DNA of 64,000 nt, from assembly GCF_009764645.1 (NCBI RefSeq), contig NZ_RWIM01000099.1, positions 62,001 through 126,000 on the forward strand, written 5' to 3'. Of the stretch, positions 34,182-43,356 are shown piece by piece; position 1 is the first letter of the stretch; each line of letters opens with the position of its first letter. The notes beneath the pieces are model-generated. The model had not been told where the DNA came from. It made no database searches and worked only from the letters and a program-made list of their open reading frames with translations. The DNA comes from Pseudomonas sp. PB106. GTDB taxonomy: Bacteria; Pseudomonadota; Gammaproteobacteria; Pseudomonadales; Pseudomonadaceae. The position numbers and the translations under genes are program-made.

Positions 34182-36437
34182 TCAGGTGAATGTGTGTCGG
34201 CTCAGGGGCAGGCTGCGAACCCGTTGTCCCGTCAGTGTCGCCACCGCGTTCGCGACAGCGGGGGCGACCGCTGGCAACGGTGGTTCGCCGATGCCGCCCA
34301 TTTTTTCCCCGCTCTCGACGACACGCACATGAACCCGTGCCATCCGCGCAGGCGGCAGGATCTGATACAAGTCGTAGTTGCGCGCCCGAGGCTTGCCATC
34401 AATCCACACGGCTTCTTCCACGAGTGTCTGGGACAGACCCAGCGCCACGGCGCCATTGACCTGCGCCTCGACAATCGCCGGGTTGACGATGCTGCCGGGG
34501 TCAATCGCCTGCCAGATGTCGTGCACCTTGACCTGTCCGTTCTCGATCGACACCTCGGCGATCACCGCGGTCTCCGTACCGAACGGCGAAGCCATCGCCA
34601 CGCCTCTTGCACGTCGGCTGCCATCCTCGGCGGTAAACGGCCCACGCTTCCAGCCCCCTGACAACTCAGCCACCGCCTGCAACAGCGTGGTCAGGCGCTG
34701 GTTGTCGCGCAGCAAATGCAGGCGCAGTTCTAAGGGGTCCTTGCTGCCCTTGTCGGCCAGTTCGTCGAGGAACGATTCATAGAAGAAGTCGTTGAGCGAA
34801 TTACCCACCGACCGCCAGTAACCGAGCATCGCCGGACCTTTCACATAGATCTGCGCGATACGCTTGTTAGGGATCGCGTAGGACTTGCCCGACAAGCCTT
34901 CAAGCGCCGTGGGGTCGAGCTTCTCACCCTGTTTGCCGGCGATGGCCTCGGTCGGACCTTCGGTGGCACTGATCGCTTCGATTGCCAGCGGCCAGCCGTC
35001 CTTGTCCAGCGCCGCGCGGAAGTTCACCGCAGCAACCGGACGGAGCACATCACGCAAAAACTCTTCCTCGCGACTCCAGATCATTTTGACCGGGCGGCCA
35101 ACGGCCTTGGACAGCTCGATCGCCTGCGGATAGGGACTGGCTGAATCGTAGAGGAAATGCCGCCCGAAGAACCCGCCCAGTAACGGCGAATGCAGGGTAA
35201 TGCGCGATGGATCCAGACCCGTGCGTTTGGCGATGTCCGCGCGGTACATGTCCGGCGCCTGATTGGGCAGCCAGACTTCCAGCGAACCGTCCGGATTGAA
35301 TCGGGCCAGCGCCGAAGGCGGTTCCAGCTGCCCGTGGTTCAAGTACTGGTTGTGGTAAGTGGCGTCGATTCGGGACTTGGCATCACCGAGCAGCGCAGCG
35401 ACGTTGCCCTCATTCTCGTCATCCCTGGCTGGGCCCTTGTGTGCGGCGAGTTGCTTGAGCCAGTCATCGCTGGAAAAGTCTGCCGGCATCGGCCGCACTT
35501 TGCTCTCGCTCGTGGGTGCCTGCCAGTCGACCTGAATCGCTTCGACCGCACGTTTCGCATGCCACCAGCGCTCGGCGACCACCGCCACCGCGCCCTGCAG
35601 GCGATGCACCGAATGCACGCCTTTCATCGCCTTGACCTGATCTTCGTTGCGCAAGTTGCCCACCGTCATACCCAAACGCGGGGCATGTTGAACCGCCGCA
35701 TGCAGCATGCCGTCGACCTTCAGGTCGATGCTGTAAAGCGCCTTGCCCGTGGACTTGTCGTAGGCATCGAGACGCTTCACCGGTTTGCCGATCCAGCGGA
35801 ACTGACTCGGATCCCGCAGTTGCACGCTGGCTGGATCGGGAACCGGTAGATCCATCGCGCGCTCGGCCAATTCACCGTAGGCCAACGAGCGGCCCGACGC
35901 GGCATGCACGACTTTGCCGGGTTCGGTGGTCAGTTCGCTCACCGGCACCCCCAGCTGCTGCGCGCCAGCCTGCAGCAGCATGGCGCGGGCGAGCGCACCG
36001 AGGCGGCGCATGACCGGGTAACTCATGCGCACCGACATGCTGCCACCGGTGATGCGCATGCCGTTGTCCATCACCACATAAGCTTCGCCGGGCGGCGCGG
36101 CTTCGACCAGAAACGTCGATGGGTCGGCGTCCAGTTCTTCACCGACGATTTGTGCCATCGCGGTGAACGTACCTTGGCCGCCTTCCATGAACGGGCAAAG
36201 CAGACGCACGCGGTTGTCCGGACGGATCTCCAGAAACGCCGGCACCTGCGTGCCGCGCTCGGCGCTGGCTGCTGCAGTCGCCGCCGCTTGCACGCGTGTC
36301 GAACCGAGTGGCAGACCGAAGCCAAGGACCAATGCGCCCACGGCAGTTCCGGTCAGAAAACGTCGGCGCGACACGTTGACCGGATCGTGCAGTGCGAACG
36401 CGGAGGCCTCGTGGGAAGGATCGAGACGGACGCTCAT
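34182..36437 (-). CDS. Molybdopterin-binding subunit of an IorB/aldehyde-oxidase-type enzyme
   Basis: A 751-residue xanthine-dehydrogenase-family large subunit of the isoquinoline 1-oxidoreductase beta type. A Tat signal, SRRRFLTG (residues 23-30), precedes a hydrophobic stretch, so the folded enzyme is sent to the periplasm. The catalytic glutamate motif is near the C-terminus, GGIGEPPLPAVAPA. It starts at ATG 36437, overlapping the stop of the small subunit (TGATG); a GTG one codon earlier is possible. With the 2Fe-2S subunit and cytochrome it forms a three-part oxidoreductase for aldehydes or N-heterocycles. The substrate is open. Confidence 0.92.
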   Translation of the reverse strand: MSVRLDPSHEASAFALHDPVNVSRRRFLTGTAVGALVLGFGLPLGSTRVQAAATAAASAERGTQVPAFLEIRPDNRVRLLCPFMEGGQGTFTAMAQIVGEELDADPSTFLVEAAPPGEAYVVMDNGMRITGGSMSVRMSYPVMRRLGALARAMLLQAGAQQLGVPVSELTTEPGKVVHAASGRSLAYGELAERAMDLPVPDPASVQLRDPSQFRWIGKPVKRLDAYDKSTGKALYSIDLKVDGMLHAAVQHAPRLGMTVGNLRNEDQVKAMKGVHSVHRLQGAVAVVAERWWHAKRAVEAIQVDWQAPTSESKVRPMPADFSSDDWLKQLAAHKGPARDDENEGNVAALLGDAKSRIDATYHNQYLNHGQLEPPSALARFNPDGSLEVWLPNQAPDMYRADIAKRTGLDPSRITLHSPLLGGFFGRHFLYDSASPYPQAIELSKAVGRPVKMIWSREEEFLRDVLRPVAAVNFRAALDKDGWPLAIEAISATEGPTEAIAGKQGEKLDPTALEGLSGKSYAIPNKRIAQIYVKGPAMLGYWRSVGNSLNDFFYESFLDELADKGSKDPLELRLHLLRDNQRLTTLLQAVAELSGGWKRGPFTAEDGSRRARGVAMASPFGTETAVIAEVSIENGQVKVHDIWQAIDPGSIVNPAIVEAQVNGAVALGLSQTLVEEAVWIDGKPRARNYDLYQILPPARMARVHVRVVESGEKMGGIGEPPLPAVAPAVANAVATLTGQRVRSLPLSRHTFT

Positions 36438-36892
36438 CACGCGTTCCCCTTGCCGGCCAGCTCATGCACGGCGGCATGAATGGCGTTGTAAGTACCGCAG
36501 CGACACAGATTGACCATCGCGGCCTCGATCTGCGCATCACTCGGCGCAGGGTTTTGCTTGAGCAAAGCCGTAGCGGCCATCACCTGCCCGGACTGGCAGT
36601 AACCGCACTGGGCGACTTGCAGATCGACCCAGGTCGAGACAACGCGTTTGCCCACTTCATCGTCTTCGATGGCCTCAATGGTGGTGATCTCGCGGCCGAC
36701 CACACCGGCCACCGGCGTGACGCACGAACGCACCACATTGCCGTCCACCAGTACCGAGCAGGCGCCGCATTGCGCCAGACCGCAGCCGTACTTGGTGCCG
36801 GTCATGCCCAGATCATCGCGGATCACCCACAACAAGGGCGTATCCGCATCGGCATCGACCTGATAGGTCTTTTGGTTGATTTTCAGTTCCAT
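36437..36892 (-). CDS. 2Fe-2S subunit of an IorA/aldehyde-oxidase-type enzyme
   Basis: A 151-residue protein with the two cluster-binding regions of molybdenum hydroxylase small subunits: C37, C42, C45 and C57 (plant-type 2Fe-2S) and C96, C99, C130 and C132 (the buried cluster, QCGYCQSGQ and CRCGTYNAI). It relays electrons from the Mo site. It is the first gene of the operon and has no signal of its own, so it is presumably carried by the Tat signal of the large subunit. An AraC gene follows upstream on the same strand. Confidence 0.94.
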   Translation of the reverse strand: MELKINQKTYQVDADADTPLLWVIRDDLGMTGTKYGCGLAQCGACSVLVDGNVVRSCVTPVAGVVGREITTIEAIEDDEVGKRVVSTWVDLQVAQCGYCQSGQVMAATALLKQNPAPSDAQIEAAMVNLCRCGTYNAIHAAVHELAGKGNA

Positions 36893-36970
36893 GGCTCACC
36901 CGCTTGATCATCGGTTGACTTGCATTGTTATGAGCGGTGACACGCGGCGAGGCGCATCAGCGTTTTTCGT

Positions 36971-37903
36971 TCAATTCGCTACTGTGCTGAGCGCTTCTGG
37001 CTCGAGTGGCTGCCCGCGCATCAGGGCGATGTCGCGACTCGGCGCGGTGCCGAACAGGCGGCCATATTCGCGGCTGAACTGCGAAGGACTTTCATAGCCG
37101 ACAGCAAACGCCGCGCGTGATACGTCCAGGCGTTCCATCAACATCAATCGCCGCGCCTCGTTCAGGCGCATCCATTTCTGGTACTGCAGCGGACTCATGC
37201 CGGTGAGCTGGCGGAAATGATGGTGAAAGGTCGGCGCACTCATTTGCACCCGCGCGGCCAGATCGTCGATGCGCAGTGCGCCGGTGTAGTTGACCTTGAG
37301 CCAGTCGATGGCTTTGGCGATGCGATAACCCTGGCCATCGACGGCAGTGATCTGCCGCAGCCGTGCGCCTTGATCGGTATTGAGCAGTCGATAATGGATT
37401 TCTCGCAGAATCAGCGGCGCCAGCACCGCGATCCCCTCCGGTTCATCGAGTAACGTCAGCAGCCGGTCGAGCGCGCCTTCCAGTGCGCAGGACATTTGGC
37501 CAATGCCTGCGCCCGTGCCCGTTGATTGCTGGCGCTTCGCAGGCAAGCCGCTCTGGGTGATGACTTCGGCAAGCATGCCGACATCCAGTTTCAGTACGAG
37601 GCCGACGCAGGGCTGATCGGGGCTGGCAAGCACCACTTCCGAGTTGGCGGGCAGATCCAGTGAAGTGACCAGAAAACGCGAAGGCTCGTAGCAATAGCCC
37701 TCACCAGCGACCCACAAGCGCTTTTGCCCACGGGCCACCAGAATCAGGCTCGGTTCGATCATGCACACAGCGGGGGGCGCTGGCTGGTCGCGACGAAACA
37801 GCGACAGGCCGGGAATGGATGTCGCGAAGTCACCCGGTGCGCTCACGCGCGGGTCGATGTTCAGCGGCAACGGTGATTCCTGGCGCGGGGAGGTATGAAT
37901 CAT
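36971..37903 (-). CDS. AraC-family transcriptional regulator
   Basis: A 310-residue regulator with an AraC_N-type cupin-like sensing domain (residues about 40-190) and two C-terminal helix-turn-helix motifs (IDDLAARVQMSAPTFHHHF and DVSRAAFAVGYESPSQFSREYGR). ATG 37903 (MIHTSPR) is chosen because AGGAG lies 9 nt upstream; further in-frame starts reach 37963. It lies 79 bp upstream of the molybdoenzyme operon on the same strand and divergent from the MFS gene at 38133, so it may control either or both. Confidence 0.9.
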   Translation of the reverse strand: MIHTSPRQESPLPLNIDPRVSAPGDFATSIPGLSLFRRDQPAPPAVCMIEPSLILVARGQKRLWVAGEGYCYEPSRFLVTSLDLPANSEVVLASPDQPCVGLVLKLDVGMLAEVITQSGLPAKRQQSTGTGAGIGQMSCALEGALDRLLTLLDEPEGIAVLAPLILREIHYRLLNTDQGARLRQITAVDGQGYRIAKAIDWLKVNYTGALRIDDLAARVQMSAPTFHHHFRQLTGMSPLQYQKWMRLNEARRLMLMERLDVSRAAFAVGYESPSQFSREYGRLFGTAPSRDIALMRGQPLEPEALSTVAN

Positions 37904-38132
37904 GGTGGGTGGCTCCTGTTGAGCGAACTCTAATCCGCCGGTCAGACGTTTCATATCCATCACCCTGCATCCTCAGAGGATCAGGCAAGCATTCAAGAGG
38001 AATGCGCTAGAGCGGGGGCAGATCGACCGGGAGAATGTGTCTATCTGTTACAGGGGCAGTGCCGGCAAGACGACAAGTTGCCCAAGCCCCTGCGCATCAC
38101 GCCCCCACGCTTTCGCATCACAGGTAATTTCC

Positions 38133-39341
38133 ATGACTGTTTCATCTACAGACCTTTCTTCAGAAAAACGCGGCTGGAGCGCGGTGCTGGCCATGTCGTT
38201 GGCCGCATTCGCTTTGGTCGCCTCCGAATTCATGCCCGTCAGTCTGCTGACGCCCATCGCGGCCGATCTGCACATCACCGAGGGCCAGGCAGGGCAGGGC
38301 ATTTCCGTGTCCGGTGCCTTTGCATTGATCACCAGCCTGGTGATTGCATCGATTGCCGCGCGCGTCGAACGCAAGAAACTACTGCTGTCTCTGACCTTGC
38401 TGATGATCGTGTCAGGCACAGTCGTCGCCCTCGCGCCGGGCTACCCTTCATTCATGGTCGGACGTGCTTTGATCGGCATCGCGATCGGTGGTTTCTGGTC
38501 ACTGTCGGCGGCGACCGCCATGCGCCTGGTGCCGAGTGATCAAGTCCCCCGAGCGTTGGCCCTGGTCAACGGCGGTAATGCGCTCGCCACGGTCATCGCC
38601 GCTCCAGCCGGGGCCTTTCTGGGCTCGTTGATAGGCTGGCGCGGCGCGTTTTTCTGCGTGGTTCCAGTCGCCGCGTTAGCAGCCGTTTGGCTGATGATCA
38701 GTCTTCCGTCCTTCAAGGACGAACGCCCAGCGCGCAGCGGCAACGCCTTGCAGCTGATGAAGCGTTTGCCGATCGCGTTGGGAATGATCGCCGTCAGCGC
38801 GTTTTTCATGGGCCAGTTCATGCTGTTCACCTACCTGCGCCCGTTTCTTGAGGGCGTCACGGGCGTCAGCGTTTCAACACTGTCGTTCATGCTGCTGGGG
38901 CTGGGACTTGCCGGTTTTATCGGCACCTTTCTGATCGAGCGCTTTATGGGCAACGGCCTCTATCGCACGCTGACCATCATCCCTCTGATCATGGCGGTGA
39001 TAGCGCTCGCGTTAGTCAACTTTGGCGCGTCGCCGCTGCTGACTGCCGTGCTGCTCGGGCTGTGGGGACTGGTCGCGACGGCTGCTCCGGTCGGATGGTG
39101 GACGTGGCTGGCGCAAACTCTGCCCGACGATGCTGAAGCTGGTGGCGGCATGCTCGTCGCCATTGTCCAGCTGGCTATCGCAGGCGGCGCAATCGTGGGT
39201 GGTCTGGCATTTGATTTGAGCGGTTACAAGGCGACATTCGAGCTCAGCGCGGCGGTGTTGGTGGCTGCGTCTTTGCTCGCGTGGCTGGCGGGGCGCAGTG
39301 CCAGTGAGGTTCATCTTGTCGAGTCGAACGTGACGGCTTGA
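38133..39341 (+). CDS. MFS transporter, DHA1 type (NepI-like)
   Basis: A 402-residue, 12-helix proton antiporter. FALVASEFMPVSLLTPIAADL at the N-terminus and the motif A-like region IAARVERKKLLL resemble the sugar- and nucleoside-efflux branch of DHA1 (NepI, YdhP). ATG 38133 (MTVSSTD) is used; the upstream frame to 38037 carries no conserved residues. It is divergent from the AraC regulator with 229 bp between, a common pump/regulator pair. The substrate is unknown. Confidence 0.87.
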   Translation: MTVSSTDLSSEKRGWSAVLAMSLAAFALVASEFMPVSLLTPIAADLHITEGQAGQGISVSGAFALITSLVIASIAARVERKKLLLSLTLLMIVSGTVVALAPGYPSFMVGRALIGIAIGGFWSLSAATAMRLVPSDQVPRALALVNGGNALATVIAAPAGAFLGSLIGWRGAFFCVVPVAALAAVWLMISLPSFKDERPARSGNALQLMKRLPIALGMIAVSAFFMGQFMLFTYLRPFLEGVTGVSVSTLSFMLLGLGLAGFIGTFLIERFMGNGLYRTLTIIPLIMAVIALALVNFGASPLLTAVLLGLWGLVATAAPVGWWTWLAQTLPDDAEAGGGMLVAIVQLAIAGGAIVGGLAFDLSGYKATFELSAAVLVAASLLAWLAGRSASEVHLVESNVTA

Positions 39342-39630
39342 TGACATTCCAGCTTATGGCCAATGGACATTCGTCACGAACGACTGCTTACGGCCATAAG
39401 CAGCTATTGGTATGTGGTCGTTGTCTACCCATTGCTGTCGCTCGCAAGGGGCGGCTATCAGTAGCAGACAATAACTCGAGGGTGCCCCACGAGCCCAAGG
39501 ACGACTCCGTCACAGACGGTCTGGAAACTGAGCTGGTTATGGTCACCGAGCTTGGGTTTTTGACAAAACGGGACGGGTCTCTAAACCGCAGTTGCCACGA
39601 CGACTTCGCATGTTTGGCCACCCGTTTGCT
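39342..39630. other. Gap without a supported gene; one degenerate repeat copy
   Basis: These 289 bp separate the MFS gene and the convergent LysR gene. Open frames here are short and without family-like content. The repeat copy at 39365-39403 described separately is inside. GC content drops from this point rightwards. Confidence 0.5.
39365..39403 (-). repeat. Degenerate intergenic repeat, copy A
   Basis: On the minus strand it reads CTGCTTATGGCC, then a variable middle, then GTGACGAATGTCC. It aligns imperfectly with copies at 43898-43935 and 46154-46191 (shared pattern: CNGCTTNTGGCC, TAG, a TC..GA core and GTCC or GACC). All three lie in gaps of the lower-GC block. Confidence 0.45.
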
Positions 39631-40539
39631 TCAATCGAGTGTCCGTAGTGTTTCAACGATAAGTGAACGCACCCAGCGATGGCCTGCGTCTCGCTGAGTT
39701 CGTTCATGCCAGACCAGGATTTTTCTGAAGCCTGGAATTTCAACAGGCGGCTTTACTGATGTGAGCCCGATGTTGTTCACTGCCAATCGACGCGGCACGA
39801 CAGCGATTATGTCGCTGTACATTAGAATCTCTGGAAGTACCAGAAAGCTGGTCACCGACACTGTCACTCGGCGTGATCTTCCAAGTTTTTCCAGCGCATC
39901 ATCCGTCACTCCATGAAAACCGCCCCCTGCCGGGGAAACCAAGGCGTGATCCAATGCGCAGAATCGATCCAGTGAAAGCTTGCCATTCAGCGCATCCGGG
40001 TGATCAGCGCGCATCACGCATACATAGCTTTCATCAAAGAGTGCCATCGCATGCAATCCTGGTGTTACCGCTTCAGGGGTAACCAATGCGAGATCGATCT
40101 CACCTCGATCCAGCTGATTTTGAAGCTCTTGATGATCCACGGGCTGGACACTAACGCGGATGTTCGGCGCTTGTATCCTTAGCGCGCTGAGAAACGATAC
40201 GACCACGGCACGCAATGCATAGTCGGTTGAAGCAATCCTTATCGTCATGCTCGCCGTCAACGGATCAAAGCTTTGCGGCTGAAGCATGCCTTCAATATCT
40301 GCCAGCAATTTCTTAACCGGTGTTGCAAGTTGCTCAGCGCGCAACGTTGGCACGATGCCGCGTTGGGCGCGCACGAACAGCGGATCGGCGAAGCTTTCTC
40401 GGAGCCTGTTAAGCATGCCGCTCACAGCAGGCTGGGTGAGCGATAGTCGATTAGCGGCTCGCGTAACACTACGTTCGTCAAGCAACGCATCCAGTGCTTT
40501 AAGCAGGTTGAGATCGAGAGTTCTGATATAAGGATTCAT
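39631..40539 (-). CDS. LysR-family transcriptional regulator, NodD/LinR-like
   Basis: A 302-residue regulator with DLNLLKALDALLDERSVTRA and a recognition helix in LSLTQPAVSGMLNRLR, the N-terminal form typical of the NodD/NahR-like subgroup that senses aromatic inducers. It is divergent from the SRPBCC gene (40627) across 87 bp, so it probably controls that gene. GC content is lower than in the left half of the window, with more A/T-ending codons, suggesting transfer. Confidence 0.88.
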   Translation of the reverse strand: MNPYIRTLDLNLLKALDALLDERSVTRAANRLSLTQPAVSGMLNRLRESFADPLFVRAQRGIVPTLRAEQLATPVKKLLADIEGMLQPQSFDPLTASMTIRIASTDYALRAVVVSFLSALRIQAPNIRVSVQPVDHQELQNQLDRGEIDLALVTPEAVTPGLHAMALFDESYVCVMRADHPDALNGKLSLDRFCALDHALVSPAGGGFHGVTDDALEKLGRSRRVTVSVTSFLVLPEILMYSDIIAVVPRRLAVNNIGLTSVKPPVEIPGFRKILVWHERTQRDAGHRWVRSLIVETLRTLD

Positions 40540-40626
40540 TATGCGCAGAATAAAATATAGCGATTGGTCTTATTTCTAGCCTACACCCATCATGGTCTCA
40601 ATTCATCAACTGAGCGCTGCATTACC

Positions 40627-41139
40627 ATGAACCAGATCATTTGGCCTGAGGGCTACCTGCCAGGTTTTACCGAAAACTTTGTCTCTAACGAGGTCATCAT
40701 CGCGGGATTGAGTGCCGCACAGGTATGGCCTCTGCTCAGCCAGGCGCAGAGATGGCCCTCGTACTACGCCAACTCGGCAAACATTCAGTTTCATGATCAC
40801 ATCGGGCCGGATCTGCAAGACGGGGTATCTTTCTACTTTGAAACGTTCGGCTTTCCGGTCGAAGCTTTATGCAATGAGTACGTGCCGCCAACCCCAACCT
40901 CTCCAGGACGAATTGCGTGGCATGGATGGTCGGGTGAGGGTGATTCTCGGCTGGACGTTCACCATGCCTGGCTGATTGAAGACCTCTCTGGTGGACGAGT
41001 GCGCATCCTGACTCAGGAAACACAGAAGGGTAAACCAGCGGAGGATCTCGCCAAGGCCAAACCCAATCCGATGATCAACGGTCACCAGGACTGGCTGGAC
41101 GGCTTGGTGGGCGCGGCACGCTTGTCTCCCGGCATGTAA
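40627..41139 (+). CDS. SRPBCC-domain protein (polyketide cyclase-like)
   Basis: A 170-residue cytoplasmic protein with a START/SRPBCC pattern: SNEVIIAGLSAAQVWPLLSQ at the front, a beta-rich middle (FYFETFGFPVEAL) and a long C-terminal helix (NGHQDWLDGLVGAARL). Such folds bind hydrophobic ligands or catalyse cyclisations. ATG 40627 (MNQIIWPEG) is used; the frame is open to 40564. It is paired with the divergent LysR regulator. No enzymatic partner is next to it, so its role is unassigned. Confidence 0.78.
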   Translation: MNQIIWPEGYLPGFTENFVSNEVIIAGLSAAQVWPLLSQAQRWPSYYANSANIQFHDHIGPDLQDGVSFYFETFGFPVEALCNEYVPPTPTSPGRIAWHGWSGEGDSRLDVHHAWLIEDLSGGRVRILTQETQKGKPAEDLAKAKPNPMINGHQDWLDGLVGAARLSPGM

Positions 41140-41284
41140 CCTCTGAATTGAGTCTTTAGCCGTGGGCTTCAGAGGCGGTCAGATCAGGCATTCCAAGTGC
41201 GGCCCCAAGGCATCCGTATCTCAGCTTTGGGGCGATTCGACAAAAGCCTGACGGCTTCCCTACGTTATCCGCAATATTTGAACT

Positions 41285-41740
41285 TCATTCCAACGGCAGC
41301 GGACGATCAATGATCACGTGCTTCATCACCAACGTCGATGTCAGACGCTGTACGTTGGGTAACCTCGACAGTTCCTCATCGTAGAGTTTTTGAAATGCAG
41401 GAAGATCTGCTGTCACCACCATCAGCAGGTAATCAGGATCGCCGAAAAGTCTCTGAGCTTGGACGATGTAAGGAATTCGCGGTAAAGCATCTTCAAAATC
41501 AGTTACTGCTTTTTGGTGTCCCTCTCTAAGCGTCACGAATATCAGGGACGAGAAATTGAGTCCCAACTCAGTTGCGGATAGTTGAGCTCGATAACCCTTG
41601 ATCACTCCCAGATCTTCCATCGCCCGAACGCGTCGATGGCATGGAGACAAACTGAGACCTACGCGGTCGGCCAGCTCCGTCAGTGACTGACGACCATCTT
41701 GCTGCAGTTGCGCAAGAATCTTCTTGTCCATGCGATCCAT
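41285..41740 (-). CDS. Lrp/AsnC-family transcriptional regulator
   Basis: A 151-residue regulator: N-terminal helix-turn-helix (residues about 5-55, LAQLQQDGRQSLTELADRVGLS) and a C-terminal RAM ligand-sensing domain (GDPDYLLMVVTADLPAFQKL). ATG 41740 has AGAAGG 9 nt upstream; the frame extends to 41839 without support. It is divergent from a LysE-type exporter (41878), a standard pair in which the regulator senses the exported amino acid. Confidence 0.9.
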   Translation of the reverse strand: MDRMDKKILAQLQQDGRQSLTELADRVGLSLSPCHRRVRAMEDLGVIKGYRAQLSATELGLNFSSLIFVTLREGHQKAVTDFEDALPRIPYIVQAQRLFGDPDYLLMVVTADLPAFQKLYDEELSRLPNVQRLTSTLVMKHVIIDRPLPLE

Positions 41741-41877
41741 TAGGTAAAACCTTCTAATTTGGCGAGCTTCGACAGGTATCTTCGAAAGATAATACCACCT
41801 CGCTTTCATTATCCTTCTACCACGGTTTTTCAGGGCCACGCGGCGCTTTGAATTGATGGAAGAGGAAGGATTTGATC

Positions 41878-42492
41878 GTGACTGTTTCTCTGATTATGGC
41901 GTTTTGGGCCGTATCATTTTTGTTTGTTATCACGCCCGGGGTCGACTGGGCCTACGCGATATCGGCAGGTTTGCGAGGCCGCGTCTTACCCGCCGTAGTC
42001 GGCATGGTTTCCGGCCATCTTGTGGCCACGCTGATCGTCGCCGCAGGTGTGGGGGGAGTGCTGGTCAAAATTCCCTATGCATTGCTGACGTTAACGCTGA
42101 TGGGGGCCGCTTATCTCTTATGGCTCGGCCTTAACATGTTGTTCAAGCCTTCGCTGCCGGCTCAAGGAGCATCCCGCGATGAAGGTGCCGGGATGGCCTG
42201 GGCGATAAAGGGACTATGCGTCAGCGGTCTCAACCCGAAAGTCCTATTGTTGTTCCTGGCGCTGCTACCTCAGTTCACTGATGCGTCAGCCGCATGGCCA
42301 GTAGGGGCTCAGATTGTCGCTCTAGGTCTGATTCATGGTGTCAGTTGCGGTGTCGTCTATCTCGCGGTCGGCTATGGCGCTGGTGCGGTGCTTGCTTCAC
42401 GACCAGCAGCGGCAATCAATGTGAGTCGGATATCGGGAGCCGCCATGATCGTAATCGCTGTGGTTCTAGCTGCCGAGCGGCTGGCCATTTGA
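41878..42492 (+). CDS. LysE/RhtB-family amino-acid exporter
   Basis: A 204-residue inner-membrane protein with about six hydrophobic helices. It starts TVSLIMAFWAVSFLFVITPGVDW (LysE/RhtB N-terminal pattern) and contains GLCVSGLNPKVLLLFLALLPQF, the family signature with the conserved NPK. GTG 41878 is favoured because GGAAGGA lies 7 nt upstream; TTG 41872 is an alternative. It is divergent from the Lrp gene and followed by panB after 14 bp, so the two are probably co-transcribed. Confidence 0.87.
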   Translation: MTVSLIMAFWAVSFLFVITPGVDWAYAISAGLRGRVLPAVVGMVSGHLVATLIVAAGVGGVLVKIPYALLTLTLMGAAYLLWLGLNMLFKPSLPAQGASRDEGAGMAWAIKGLCVSGLNPKVLLLFLALLPQFTDASAAWPVGAQIVALGLIHGVSCGVVYLAVGYGAGAVLASRPAAAINVSRISGAAMIVIAVVLAAERLAI

Positions 42493-42506
42493 ATTGAGGA
42501 AGCGAA

Positions 42507-43340
42507 ATGTCTGATCAAAATATTGCCCCCTATAACAGCCCGCGTCGCGGTAGGGTACGAATTCCACATTTACAGGACATGAAGGTACAGGGTCAGAAAT
42601 GGGCCATGTTGACGGCTTATGACATGTACGCAGCGTCGGTGTTTGAGGCGGCAGGAATTCCAGTGCTGCTCGTAGGCGATTCCGCTGCCAACAACGTGTT
42701 TGGACATAACTCGACGTTGGCAATAACAGTTGACGAGATGCTTCCTCTTGTCAGAGCGGTTTCGAGTGCTACCGAACGGGCGTTGGTCATTGCCGATTTG
42801 CCCTTTGGCTCTTATCAGGGATCGCCTGAGCAATGCTTCCATACCGCAGTGCGCTTCATGAAGGAAGGCGGCGCTCATGCGGTAAAGCTCGAAGGAGGGA
42901 TCGAGATGCTTGCGCAGGTAGAGATGTTGGTAGCCGCTGGCATACCAGTTATGGCCCATATCGGTTTTACCCCACAGGCAGAACATCAGCTGGGCGGATA
43001 CCGCATCCAGGGCAAAGGCGAAGACGCGCAGCGGTTGATTGACTTGAGCGTTGCCTTCGAGCGTGCTGGGGCGTTTGGCCTGCTGATAGAGATGGTGCCA
43101 GGCGATGTAGCAACGAGGATCACCGAGACAGTCTCCATCCCTACCGTAGGAATTGGTGCCGGGAATGGCTGCGATGCACAGGTGCTTGTCTGGCAGGACA
43201 TGGCAGGGCTAAGGGATGGTCAGTTGCCGCGATTCGTCAAGCAGTATGCGGATATGAGAAAGGTGATGAGTGACGCTGCTCAAGCCTTCGCTAAAGATGT
43301 CGAATCGGGCTCATTCCCTGGGCCAGAACATACTTTTTAG
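42507..43340 (+). CDS. panB: 3-Methyl-2-oxobutanoate hydroxymethyltransferase (PanB family)
   Basis: A 277-residue TIM-barrel enzyme that adds a hydroxymethyl group from methylene-THF to 2-oxoisovalerate. Metal ligands and active-site residues match PanB: D58 in VGDS, D97 in ADLPF, K127 and E129 in VKLEGG, and E195 in LLIEMVP; GIGAGNGCDAQVLV is the C-terminal signature. It is not next to panC or folK, as the housekeeping pan genes of pseudomonads usually are, but follows a LysE-type exporter. It is therefore probably a second, horizontally acquired copy. Use of another 2-oxoacid is possible. Confidence 0.88.
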   Translation: MSDQNIAPYNSPRRGRVRIPHLQDMKVQGQKWAMLTAYDMYAASVFEAAGIPVLLVGDSAANNVFGHNSTLAITVDEMLPLVRAVSSATERALVIADLPFGSYQGSPEQCFHTAVRFMKEGGAHAVKLEGGIEMLAQVEMLVAAGIPVMAHIGFTPQAEHQLGGYRIQGKGEDAQRLIDLSVAFERAGAFGLLIEMVPGDVATRITETVSIPTVGIGAGNGCDAQVLVWQDMAGLRDGQLPRFVKQYADMRKVMSDAAQAFAKDVESGSFPGPEHTF

Positions 43341-43356
43341 AGCATCGGAGATCGCA

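Noticed and set aside
39338-39697. A 119-codon plus-strand frame between the MFS and LysR genes
   Set aside because: It overlaps both neighbours and one repeat copy and has no plausible domain.
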